Shown: one piece after another, positions 42,534 through 51,154 of the stretch
How the letters are laid out: every line of letters starts with the position of its first letter
Numbering within the stretch: the stretch's first letter is position 1
NCBI GenBank assembly: GCA_051888775.1
Contig: JBJFCE010000036.1
Span: 1-57,792, forward strand
Direction of reading: 5' to 3'
Length of the DNA stretch: 57,792 nt
From: JBJFCE01 sp051888775
Lineage (GTDB): Bacteria > Bacillota > Clostridia > Lachnospirales > Lachnospiraceae
Notes under the pieces: model-generated
Told to the model about the DNA's origin: nothing
The model's database searches: none
The model's input: the letters and a program-made list of their open reading frames with translations, nothing else
Position numbers and translations under genes: made by a program

Positions 42534-43467
42534 GAAAAAGACACCCATGCAGAAATTTTCCGCGTGGTTTTACGGAGAAGAGGATCCGTTCATAGAAGAA
42601 ATGCCCGTGAAGGCGCAAAAAGAACATCAGGTAGATGAACAGACCCAGAAGATCTATGAGCAGGAGCGTGAGCAGCGCCATGAAAAGGTGTTTGATATTG
42701 CGCACAACCGGCAATTAAAGACCTTTCGGATAAGCTACCGGGTTCTCGGTCTGATGATGTGCTTGTTGATGATCTATATTCTGTTGATGGCAGTTTCTTA
42801 TCTGCCTGAAACCGGAAGTCCGGACAAACCGGACAATAACGAAGTATCAAGGGTTTATATTGAAAACGGAATACAGGATACCGGTGCGGTCAATGTCGTA
42901 GCGGGTATGATTCTGTCTTATCGTGCATTTGATACATTTGGGGAAACCAATGTGTTATTCATCGCGACATGCTGCGTCATGATTTTGTTAATGCTGGATG
43001 AAAAGACATTACATACCTCCGGTCTGTCCAATGATCGTTTTTATGAACCGAAGAATGATATTATCCTGCAAAAAATCGCAAAGGTTCTGGTACCGATTAT
43101 TTTTATGTTCGGTATTTATGTTATGCTGAACGGACATATTTCGCCCGGCGGCGGCTTTTCCGGCGGTGCGATTTTAGGTGCGGGCATGATCTTGTACGTC
43201 AATGCGTTCGGTTTTCAAAAGACGCAGAAATTTTTCAATGAGACGGTTTATAAGGTGGTAAAGGTCGGTGCTCTTTGTATTTACGGCGTATTGATCACCT
43301 ATTTCTTTTTCATGGGTGCGAACGGGCTGGATAACCATATTCCGCTCGGCATACCCGGACATATTTTAAGTGCCGGGCTGATCCTGCCGATCGATGTGCT
43401 GGTAGGGTTAGAGGTTGCCTGTACCATGTATGCATTCTATGCATTATTCAGAAGGGGAGGGCTGTAA
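42526..43467 (+). CDS. mrpB: MrpB/MnhB-domain subunit with N-terminal MbhE-like part
   Basis: The C-terminal 140 residues are a typical MnhB domain (KVLVPIIFMFGIYVMLNGHISPGGGFSGGAILGAGMIL), with four membrane segments. A middle part (about 70-160) with two segments resembles the MbhE region that in MrpA-type proteins precedes MnhB. The first 65 residues are hydrophilic and highly charged (many Glu, Lys, Gln), which is unusual and may form a cytoplasmic extension. I chose ATG 42526, overlapping the preceding gene by 8 bases; the open frame upstream is a shadow of that gene. The length is 313 residues. Confidence 0.85.
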   Translation: MSKKKTPMQKFSAWFYGEEDPFIEEMPVKAQKEHQVDEQTQKIYEQEREQRHEKVFDIAHNRQLKTFRISYRVLGLMMCLLMIYILLMAVSYLPETGSPDKPDNNEVSRVYIENGIQDTGAVNVVAGMILSYRAFDTFGETNVLFIATCCVMILLMLDEKTLHTSGLSNDRFYEPKNDIILQKIAKVLVPIIFMFGIYVMLNGHISPGGGFSGGAILGAGMILYVNAFGFQKTQKFFNETVYKVVKVGALCIYGVLITYFFFMGANGLDNHIPLGIPGHILSAGLILPIDVLVGLEVACTMYAFYALFRRGGL

Positions 43468-43468
43468 G

Positions 43469-43843
43469 ATGGGAGCAAATTTATTGGCAAATTACGGTGA
43501 AGCAGTTGCCATGATCCTGTTTGGCATCGGCTTTTCCAACCTGTTGTTTCAGAGAAATCTGATCAAAAAGATTCTGGGTCTGAATATCATGGATACGGCG
43601 ATTTATCTGTTCCTTGCGGAAAAAGGATATATTGCCGGAAGAATCGCACCGATCATCGTAAACGGCGATCAAAGTGTGGAGCGTTATATCAATCCGATCC
43701 CGAGCGGTCTGGTGTTAACGGGAATCGTTGTGTCCGTATCTGTGACGGCACTGATGCTGTCTCTGACGATTCGTCTGTATCAGCGTTATCATACGGTGGA
43801 TCTGGATGAGATATCTACGCTGTTAGAGAAGGAGGGACGTTAG
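43469..43843 (+). CDS. mrpC: Na+/H+ antiporter subunit C (MrpC/MnhC, NuoK-like)
   Basis: NuoK-like subunit with three membrane segments and the family motif GIGFSNLLFQRNLIKKILGLNIMDTAIYLFL, then NPIPSGLVLTGIVVSVSVTALMLSLTIRLYQ. The length of 124 residues is normal. The start follows GGGGAGGG, one base after the stop of the preceding gene; the stop directly abuts the next ATG. Confidence 0.93.
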   Translation: MGANLLANYGEAVAMILFGIGFSNLLFQRNLIKKILGLNIMDTAIYLFLAEKGYIAGRIAPIIVNGDQSVERYINPIPSGLVLTGIVVSVSVTALMLSLTIRLYQRYHTVDLDEISTLLEKEGR

Positions 43844-45334
43844 ATGAGCTTTATCTGGAATTTTCCCTGCTTTTCTATTGTACTGTGTATTTTCGGGGGT
43901 ATTATCAGTTCTGCGCTGAAAGGCAGAGCCGCAAAATATCTGAATGCTGTGATTCTGTTAGCGGTTGCGGTCATGTCCGCCTGCGTACTCGGCTATACGC
44001 TGCAGACAGGAGAGAGCTTTACTTATGTCATGGGACGTTTTCCGGCACCGTGGGGCAATGAGCTTCGTGCGGGCGTCTTAGAGGGCGGCATGGCACTCTT
44101 TTTCTCGCTGATCATGATCTTGTCTTTGTTTGCGGGCAGGGAGAAGCTGAATGAGGAAGTCGAGCCGGAGAAGATGAATCTGTATTTTATTATGATCAAT
44201 CTGCTCCTGAGTTCTCTGCTGGCGCTTGTATATACCAACGATTTATTTACCGCATATGTATTTGTCGAGATCAATACGATTTCTGCCTGTGGTCTGATCA
44301 TGATCCGTCAGACGGGTCGGACGATCGAGGCGGCAACGAGATATATGATCATGAGCCTGCTCGGTTCCGGTATGCTGCTCATGGGATTGTGTATGTTGTA
44401 TGATATGACAGGGCATCTGCTCATGGAGAATATTCACGACAGTGTGCTTGCCATTGTGGAAAACGGGCAGTATCATGTGCCGCTTATGGTGACGATCGGT
44501 ATGATCTGCGTCGGACTTGCCATTAAGAGTGCGTTGTTTCCGTTCCATACATGGCTGCCGGATGCGTACGGTTATTCGACGGTGGCGTCTGCAGCAATTT
44601 TATCAAGCCTTGTATCCAAGGGATATATTTTTCTGCTTATCAAGATCATTTATCGTGTGATCGGATTTGACGTGATCTACGGCAGCAGGGTAACGGATAT
44701 TCTGTTTGTTTTCGGTCTGGCCGGCATGATCATGGGTTCTTTGTCTGCGATCAAGGAAAACGATATCCGCAGGATGATCGCATTTTCTTCCGTGGCGCAG
44801 ATCGGTTATATTTATATGGGCTTCGGTCTCGGTACGCAGGTGGGGGTTGTGGCAAGTATTTTTCATATCCTGTCCCATGCGGCGACAAAGTCGTTATTGT
44901 TTATTTCGGCGTCGGGACTGGTGGATGCATCCGGCGGCAGCAAGAAGTTTATCGATCTGACAGGAGCGGCATACCGCAATAAAATTGCAGGTGTGGCATT
45001 TTCCGTCGGTGCGCTGTCCATGGTAGGACTTCCCTTGTTTTCCGGCTTTATCAGCAAGCTGCTGTTTGCTCAGGCGGCGGTCCGCAATTCGGGCAAGATG
45101 CTGCCAACGATGATCGTTCTGGCGATCAGTACGATCTTAAATGCGATTTATTTTATGAAGACGGTGATCCGGATCTATACACCGGTAGAATCGGATTATC
45201 CGACAGTACCGTTAAAGGAGCACAAAATCTTTGGTATTGCCATGGTATGTTTTATTGCATTGAATGTGTTCTTGGGTCTGTGGTCTGATACGGTCATCGG
45301 ATTGATCGAAACCGGTCTTGCCATGTTTGCATAA
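43844..45334 (+). CDS. Proton-translocating antiporter-like subunit 1 (MrpD/NuoN-like)
   Basis: First of four NuoL/M/N-type membrane subunits in a row, each with about 14 helices. Residues needed for ion movement are present: Glu in AYVFVEINTISACGL, Lys in GLAIKSALFPFHTWLPDAYGYS, and Lys/His in FHILSHAATKSLLF. Of the four, its motifs are nearest to MrpD/NuoN (VASAAILSSLVSKGYIFLL). The length of 496 fits. It begins immediately after the mrpC stop codon. Confidence 0.9.
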   Translation: MSFIWNFPCFSIVLCIFGGIISSALKGRAAKYLNAVILLAVAVMSACVLGYTLQTGESFTYVMGRFPAPWGNELRAGVLEGGMALFFSLIMILSLFAGREKLNEEVEPEKMNLYFIMINLLLSSLLALVYTNDLFTAYVFVEINTISACGLIMIRQTGRTIEAATRYMIMSLLGSGMLLMGLCMLYDMTGHLLMENIHDSVLAIVENGQYHVPLMVTIGMICVGLAIKSALFPFHTWLPDAYGYSTVASAAILSSLVSKGYIFLLIKIIYRVIGFDVIYGSRVTDILFVFGLAGMIMGSLSAIKENDIRRMIAFSSVAQIGYIYMGFGLGTQVGVVASIFHILSHAATKSLLFISASGLVDASGGSKKFIDLTGAAYRNKIAGVAFSVGALSMVGLPLFSGFISKLLFAQAAVRNSGKMLPTMIVLAISTILNAIYFMKTVIRIYTPVESDYPTVPLKEHKIFGIAMVCFIALNVFLGLWSDTVIGLIETGLAMFA

Positions 45335-45349
45335 GGAGGGGAAGGAAAG

Positions 45350-46861
45350 ATGCTGTCATTGTTATTGCCTATCCTGTTTCCGGTGCTCTCCGGCACATTG
45401 CTGCTCATCAGCCCGGAAAAATGGTTTGCGAAAAAAGGAAAAAAGGATGCCGGGAGAAAGAAACTCTGTATCATAACGGCAGTAGTGCTTGTACTGACAG
45501 GGATTACGGTTGTGCACGCCCTGCTTGCGGAAAACGGTACCGACAGATTCTATATTTTATTCTATCTGACCAGAAAGCTTCCGCTACAGCTTCGTCTGGA
45601 CGGAATCGGACAGATCTTTGCAGCGGTTATTACTGTTGTATGGATTCTTGCCGGAATCTTTTCTTTTGAATATATGAAGCACGAGCATAAGGAAAAGCGA
45701 TATTACGGTTTTTATCTGATTCTGTACGGGGTTTTAAACGGATTGTGCTTTTCCGGAAATCTTGTGACATTTTATCTGTTTTATGAATTGATGACGTTAA
45801 TCAGTCTTCCGCTTGTCCTGCATGAGCAGACAAAAGAGGCGCTGCTTGCGGGTTTAAAATATTTGTTTTATTCCTTTGCGGGTGCATATATGGTACTCTT
45901 CGGACTGTTCTGTTTAAGCCGCTTCTGTCTGTCCAACACCTTGACGTTCGGTGCGGGCGGAATCTTGGACGGGAATCTTGTGGAAGGACATGAAACGCTG
46001 TTGCTTATAACGGCATTTCTGATGATCCTCGGGTTTGGTGTAAAAGCCGGCATGTTTCCGATGCATGCGTGGCTGACAGCGGCGCATCCGGTTGCTCCGG
46101 CGCCGGCATCTGCCGTACTGTCCGGTGTGATCGTAAAAGCCGGTGTACTCGGCGTGATCCGTGTTGTGTATTATCTGTTCGGCACGGAGTTTCTGCGCGG
46201 AACATGGGTACAGTATACATGGCTGACGCTTGCGCTGATCACGGTACTGATGGGGTCCATGATGGCGTATCTGGAAAAAGGCTTTAAAAAGAGACTGGCA
46301 TATTCCACTGTCAGTCAGGTATCTTATATTTTGTTCGGTCTGGCGCTGATGAATGAGGGCGGCTTTACGGGTGCGGTATTGCACAGCGCATTCCATGCCT
46401 TGATCAAATGTGCATTGTTCCTGACTGCGGGCGCGGTCATTTACAAGACCGGAAAGAAGAATGTGGAGGAATATCGCGGGATCGGCAAGGAAATGCCGGT
46501 CACGATCTGGTGCTTTACCTTTGTATCGCTTGCGTTGATCGGGATTCCGCCCGCAAGCGGATTTATCAGTAAATGGTATCTGGCATCCGGTGCACTGGAT
46601 TCCGGAATACGGGTATTTGCGTATCTGGGACCTGTCGTATTGCTTGTCAGTGCGTTATTGACAGCGGGCTATCTGCTGCCGATTACCGTGAAGGGCTTTT
46701 TGCCGGGCGCGGATTATGACTATACGGCACTTCAGAAAAAGGAGCCTTCCCGGCTGATGATTGTACCGCTTGTGATTCTGGCGGTGCTTGCCGTGCTGCT
46801 CGGAATGTTTCCGAACGGACTGGTCGGGATGATTCAAAAAATTGCGGTAACCGTAATGTAA
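45350..46861 (+). CDS. Proton-translocating antiporter-like subunit 2 (NuoM/MrpD-like)
   Basis: Second antiporter-like subunit (503 residues). Conserved charges: Glu in LFYELMTLISLPL, Lys in GFGVKAGMFPMHAWLTAAHPVAPAPASAVLSG, and Lys in HSAFHALIKCALFL. The AHPVAPAPASAVLSG loop is that of NuoL/NuoM subunits. It starts 15 bases after the previous gene behind GGAGGGG. Confidence 0.9.
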   Translation: MLSLLLPILFPVLSGTLLLISPEKWFAKKGKKDAGRKKLCIITAVVLVLTGITVVHALLAENGTDRFYILFYLTRKLPLQLRLDGIGQIFAAVITVVWILAGIFSFEYMKHEHKEKRYYGFYLILYGVLNGLCFSGNLVTFYLFYELMTLISLPLVLHEQTKEALLAGLKYLFYSFAGAYMVLFGLFCLSRFCLSNTLTFGAGGILDGNLVEGHETLLLITAFLMILGFGVKAGMFPMHAWLTAAHPVAPAPASAVLSGVIVKAGVLGVIRVVYYLFGTEFLRGTWVQYTWLTLALITVLMGSMMAYLEKGFKKRLAYSTVSQVSYILFGLALMNEGGFTGAVLHSAFHALIKCALFLTAGAVIYKTGKKNVEEYRGIGKEMPVTIWCFTFVSLALIGIPPASGFISKWYLASGALDSGIRVFAYLGPVVLLVSALLTAGYLLPITVKGFLPGADYDYTALQKKEPSRLMIVPLVILAVLAVLLGMFPNGLVGMIQKIAVTVM

Positions 46862-46877
46862 CGGAAAGGAGGAAGCT

Positions 46878-48368
46878 ATGAATCCCATATTATTATTGAT
46901 CGTGATTCTGATACCGCTTGTGGGCGGTGTCCTGATACCGTTTCTTCCTTTTCGGAGCAGGAAACAGTTTGAGATTTATACGGAGCTGGTTGTGATCATG
47001 GCATCGCTGCTGGTCTTGTTTTTGATCTTGAGAAGACCGGAAGGAGCATTTACGCTCATCCATTTTACGGGAGATCTGACGATTGCTTTTCAATTGGACG
47101 GTCTGTCCATGGTGTTTGGCGGGATGATCGCATTTTTATGGCCGTTTGCAACGCTGTATTCTTATGAGTATATGAAGCATGAGCACAATACGGTAGGACC
47201 TCGTCATGAACGCAGTTTTTTCTGTTTCTATACCATGACCTACGGCATTACGCTAGGAATCTCCATGGCGGCAAATATGCTGACGATGTACTGTTTTTAT
47301 GAAATGCTGACATTGATCACCGTGCCGCTTGTCATGTATACGATGACAAGAGAGGCGATTCTTGCGACACGTAAATATATGTACTATTCCCTTGGCGGTG
47401 CCGGTTTTGCCTTCATCGGGCTGATCTTTATCATTGTATACGGAAATGTGAATTTTAAATACGGCGGCACGCTGAACCCGGATCTGATCGGGGATCGCAG
47501 GAATATGCTGTTGCTGATCTATGTCATGGCGTTCTTTGGATTTGGTGTCAAAGCGGCAGTCTGTCCGCTCAACTCGTGGCTTCCGCAGGCCGGTGTGGCA
47601 CCGACCCCCGTAACGGCGCTGTTACATGCGGTAGCGGTTGTAAAGTCCGGTGCATTTGCGATCCTGCGGCTGACCTATTTTTGTTTTGGTGCGGAATTCC
47701 TGCGTGGGACATGGGCACAGTATGTCGTTATGGCGGCAGCGATGTTTACGATCGTATACGGTTGTTCCCGTGCCGTAAAAGAAACGCACTTTAAGAGGCG
47801 TCTGGCATATTCGACAATATCGAACCTGTCCTATATTTTGTTCGGTGTTTCGATCATGACACCGCTCGGGTTGACGGCAGCGCTTTCGCATATGCTTTTC
47901 CACGGAATTATGAAGATTACTTCTTTCTTCTGTGCCGGAGCAGTGATCTGCCAGACGGGCAGAACCTATGTTACACAGTTAGACGGTCTTGGGCGAAAGA
48001 TGCCGAAGGTGTTCGGAATCTTTGCATTATCTGCATTCGCTTTAATGGGTGTGCCGGGACTGTGCGGCTTTGTGAGTAAATGGTATCTGGCAAGTGCAGC
48101 AATCGAGAGTAATAACGTACTGGCCTATTTTGGTGTGGGAACGCTGCTGATATCGGCAATCCTGACCGCGATCTACATGCTGACGATTGTTGTGCGTGCC
48201 TTTTTCCCGGGAAAAGATTTTAACGAGAAAATGCCGGAAGGCATTCATGATCCGAGTTGGTATATGCTGGTTCCGCTGTTCGTATTCAGTGCGGTCATCA
48301 TATATTTCGGGTTGCAATCGATACCGTTGCTTGACTTTCTGACCAAGGTCGGAAACGGTCTGATATAA
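46878..48368 (+). CDS. Proton-translocating antiporter-like subunit 3 (NuoM-like)
   Basis: Third antiporter-like subunit (496 residues), similar to subunit 2. Glu in FYEMLTLITVPLVMY and Lys in GFGVKAAVCPLNSWLPQAG are kept, but the usual His of PxHxWL is Asn here. The loop reads GVAPTPVTALLHAVAVVKSG, a less common variant. HMLFHGIMKITSFF keeps the later Lys. The start follows AAAGGAGG, 16 bases after the preceding stop. Confidence 0.9.
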   Translation: MNPILLLIVILIPLVGGVLIPFLPFRSRKQFEIYTELVVIMASLLVLFLILRRPEGAFTLIHFTGDLTIAFQLDGLSMVFGGMIAFLWPFATLYSYEYMKHEHNTVGPRHERSFFCFYTMTYGITLGISMAANMLTMYCFYEMLTLITVPLVMYTMTREAILATRKYMYYSLGGAGFAFIGLIFIIVYGNVNFKYGGTLNPDLIGDRRNMLLLIYVMAFFGFGVKAAVCPLNSWLPQAGVAPTPVTALLHAVAVVKSGAFAILRLTYFCFGAEFLRGTWAQYVVMAAAMFTIVYGCSRAVKETHFKRRLAYSTISNLSYILFGVSIMTPLGLTAALSHMLFHGIMKITSFFCAGAVICQTGRTYVTQLDGLGRKMPKVFGIFALSAFALMGVPGLCGFVSKWYLASAAIESNNVLAYFGVGTLLISAILTAIYMLTIVVRAFFPGKDFNEKMPEGIHDPSWYMLVPLFVFSAVIIYFGLQSIPLLDFLTKVGNGLI

Positions 48369-48380
48369 GGAGGCGCAATC

Positions 48381-50501
48381 ATGGAAGGTAATCCTATTTT
48401 ATTATTTCTTGTATGTTATCCCATTGTGGGAGCGCTTGCCGCATATCTGATCGGGCGGTTTTCCAAAAAAGTCAGGGATTATATTGCACAATTTATTACC
48501 GTTACGGAATTTCTCATATTTCTGATTCTCTTTGTTAGATTTGATGATCTTGGAGTGGTCTCCTTTACCTTAAAGGATTTCTGCGGTAGGGGGCTTCATT
48601 TTACACTGGACGGTTTCCGCGTATTATACGGCTCGGTTGCTGCGCTTATGTGGATGATGACAACGTTGTTTTCTGAGGAATATTTTAAGCATTACCGTAA
48701 CCGGAACCGTTATTATCTGTTCAATCTGCTGACACTGGGTGCGACGGTGGGAGTATTTTTGTCTGCGGATCTGTATACGACATTTATTTTCTTTGAGATG
48801 ATGTCCTTTACGTCCTATGTCTGGGTGGCACAGGATGAGCGGAAGGAATCCCTGCGGGCAGCAGAAACCTATCTGGCGGTTGCCGTGATCGGCGGACTTG
48901 TGATGTTGATGGGACTGTTTTTGCTGTATCATACAATCGGAACACTGGATATGGTATCGCTGTTAGAGGCGTGCCGTGCATGCCCCGATAAAGGTATGCT
49001 GTATGCGGCGGGAGGCTGTATGCTGTTTGGTTTTGGTGCCAAAGCAGGTGCATTTCCGCTTCATATCTGGCTTCCGAAAGCCCATCCGGTAGCACCGGCG
49101 CCGGCGTCTGCATTGCTGTCCGGTATTTTAACAAAGTCCGGTGTTTTCGGTATTCTGGTTGTGACCTGCAATATTTTCCTGCATGATGTGACATGGGGGG
49201 CTTTGATCCTGTTCCTTGGCATCATTACGATGTTTGGCGGCGCGCTTCTGGCAATTTTTTCCGTGGACCTGAAACGGACACTTGCCTGTTCGTCCATGTC
49301 CCAGATCGGCTTTATCCTGATCGGTACGGGTATGCAGTGTCTGCTCGGAGAGGAGAACGGGCTTGCAGTACACGGAACGCTGCTTCACATGGTGAATCAT
49401 TCTCTGATCAAGCTGGTGCTGTTCATGGCAGCAGGTGTAGTATTTATGAATCTGCATAAGCTCAATCTGAATGAGATTCGCGGCTTTGGACGCAAGAAGC
49501 CGTTGTTGAATATCGCTTTTTTGATGGGTGCACTTGGCATCGGCGGTATTCCGCTCTGGAACGGATATATCAGTAAGACTTTGTTGCATGAAGCAATCGT
49601 GGAGGCAAGAGTGCTGGAAGCCGAGTCTGCATTTGCGACAGCAACGGGCTTTGCCGGATTTATGACTTCCGGAGGAATGTTGCGTTTTACGGAGATGATC
49701 TTCCTGATCAGCGGAGGTATGACCGTTGCGTATATGTTAAAGCTGTATATCTGCCTGTTTATTGAAAAAAATGCCGATGCGGAAGAGCAGAAGCGTTTTG
49801 ATGCAATGAAACGGTATATGAATATCAAAAGTACTGCAGCGATTTTGATCAGTGCGCTGCTTTTGCCGATCTTAGGATGTATTCCGCATATGACCATGGA
49901 TCATCTGGGTGCGATGGGCGATGGTTTTATGCATTTGGCGGCAGAGACGGAAACGGTGTCTTATTTCGGATGGGAGAGCCTGAAGGGCGGTCTGGTTTCT
50001 ATCGTGATCGGTATCATCATTTATTTTGGTATTGTGCGTACCTGTCTGATGAAACGCAGTGAAGACGGCAAAGTGGTTTATCTTGATCTGTGGTGGAAAA
50101 AACTGGATCTGGAGAATGCCGTATATCGCCCGCTGCTTCAGTTATGTGTATATGTGATCGGATTTTTCTGCCGGATTTGCGATACTTTTGTAGACGGGGT
50201 GATTTTGTTACTGAGGAAAACTGTCTACAAAGAAAGTCCGATTCCGTATGAGCGCGAGGAAGGAACCTTTATGACGGAGTTGTTGGGTTCTCTCGCAGAT
50301 GCCATAAACCATCTGTTAAATAAAACGATCAGAAGAAAACATCCCAAGGTGCTGGCAAGCAGCTATCGCCATATTCTGGCAGGCAAACGTGAAGAACTTC
50401 AGGAGAACAATATGATCGTTGTCAGAAGCCTTTCCTTTGGTCTGCTGCTATTCTGTTTCGGATTTATTTTCACGGTTTCCTACATCCTGTTCCGAAGCTG
50501 A
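48381..50501 (+). CDS. Proton-translocating antiporter-like subunit 4 (NuoL/MrpA-N-like)
   Basis: Longest of the four antiporter-like subunits (706 residues). The standard core keeps Glu in FFEMMSFTSYVW, Lys in GFGAKAGAFPLHIWLPKAHPVAPAPASALLSG, and Lys in HMVNHSLIKLVLFM. From about 520 onward it has an extension with further membrane segments (GLVSIVIGIIIYFGIV, LQLCVYVIGFFC and a final FGLLLFCFGFIFTVSYIL) and a basic amphipathic stretch, comparable in position to the lateral helix of NuoL. It is the last gene of the operon; a terminator follows at 50555-50608. Confidence 0.88.
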   Translation: MEGNPILLFLVCYPIVGALAAYLIGRFSKKVRDYIAQFITVTEFLIFLILFVRFDDLGVVSFTLKDFCGRGLHFTLDGFRVLYGSVAALMWMMTTLFSEEYFKHYRNRNRYYLFNLLTLGATVGVFLSADLYTTFIFFEMMSFTSYVWVAQDERKESLRAAETYLAVAVIGGLVMLMGLFLLYHTIGTLDMVSLLEACRACPDKGMLYAAGGCMLFGFGAKAGAFPLHIWLPKAHPVAPAPASALLSGILTKSGVFGILVVTCNIFLHDVTWGALILFLGIITMFGGALLAIFSVDLKRTLACSSMSQIGFILIGTGMQCLLGEENGLAVHGTLLHMVNHSLIKLVLFMAAGVVFMNLHKLNLNEIRGFGRKKPLLNIAFLMGALGIGGIPLWNGYISKTLLHEAIVEARVLEAESAFATATGFAGFMTSGGMLRFTEMIFLISGGMTVAYMLKLYICLFIEKNADAEEQKRFDAMKRYMNIKSTAAILISALLLPILGCIPHMTMDHLGAMGDGFMHLAAETETVSYFGWESLKGGLVSIVIGIIIYFGIVRTCLMKRSEDGKVVYLDLWWKKLDLENAVYRPLLQLCVYVIGFFCRICDTFVDGVILLLRKTVYKESPIPYEREEGTFMTELLGSLADAINHLLNKTIRRKHPKVLASSYRHILAGKREELQENNMIVVRSLSFGLLLFCFGFIFTVSYILFRS

Positions 50502-50554
50502 ATCAGCGAATCGTCCGGAGCTTGAGACGGATGATATAGTACAAATATATAAAG

Positions 50555-50608
50555 CAGAGTTTATCGTATATGCTATCAAAAATAGTAAAGATAAGCTCTG
50601 TTTTTTTT
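50555..50608 (+). terminator. Rho-independent terminator of the antiporter operon
   Basis: An 11-bp stem with one G-U pair (50555-50565 with 50590-50600), an internal small hairpin in the loop, and eight T directly after. Confidence 0.8.
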
Positions 50609-50707
50609 GCGACAGGTATGGTATGATAAAAACAATTTGAATTATAAAATGGGATAATAAGATACTTTATCGGATGCAGCAGAAGCAAAAGAAAGGACCG
50701 CTCCAAA

Positions 50708-51136
50708 ATGATACAAAAAATCAAAGAATATTATACGAAATATCGTGAACTCATTGTTTATCTGATTGTGGGAGTATTGACAACGGTTGTCAGCTGGATC
50801 ACTTATGCAATTTGTACGCTGATCATGAATGTAGATAATCCGGTCATTATGCAGATCGCGGTTGTGATCCGTTGGGTTGCGGGTGTGGTATTTGCGTATT
50901 TTACCAACCGCGCTTTTGTGTTTCGCAGTAAGAATCCGAACATGCTGAAGGAAGCGATTTCCTTTACTTCCTCCAGAGTGGTGACACTATTTTTGGATAT
51001 GTTTGTCATGTGGTTTTTGCCGACGATCTATCATGTGGACGACTGGATTGCAACATTTGTTTCCGCAGTGCTTGTAACGATCACAAATTATATTTTTAGC
51101 AAATTTATTGTATTCCGAAAGAAACAGAGCAAGTGA
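50708..51136 (+). CDS. GtrA-family membrane protein
   Basis: Four-helix membrane protein of the GtrA family, usually involved in moving lipid-linked sugars across the membrane for surface glycan synthesis. Typical sequence: LIVYLIVGVLTTVVSWITYAI, RWVAGVVFAYFTNRAFVF, FLDMFVMWFLP and a YIFSKFIVFRK end. The 142-residue length is normal. The start follows GAAAGGA. No glycosyltransferase partner is adjacent. Confidence 0.9.
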   Translation: MIQKIKEYYTKYRELIVYLIVGVLTTVVSWITYAICTLIMNVDNPVIMQIAVVIRWVAGVVFAYFTNRAFVFRSKNPNMLKEAISFTSSRVVTLFLDMFVMWFLPTIYHVDDWIATFVSAVLVTITNYIFSKFIVFRKKQSK

Positions 51137-51154
51137 TATTAGGGAAGTGGTGTT

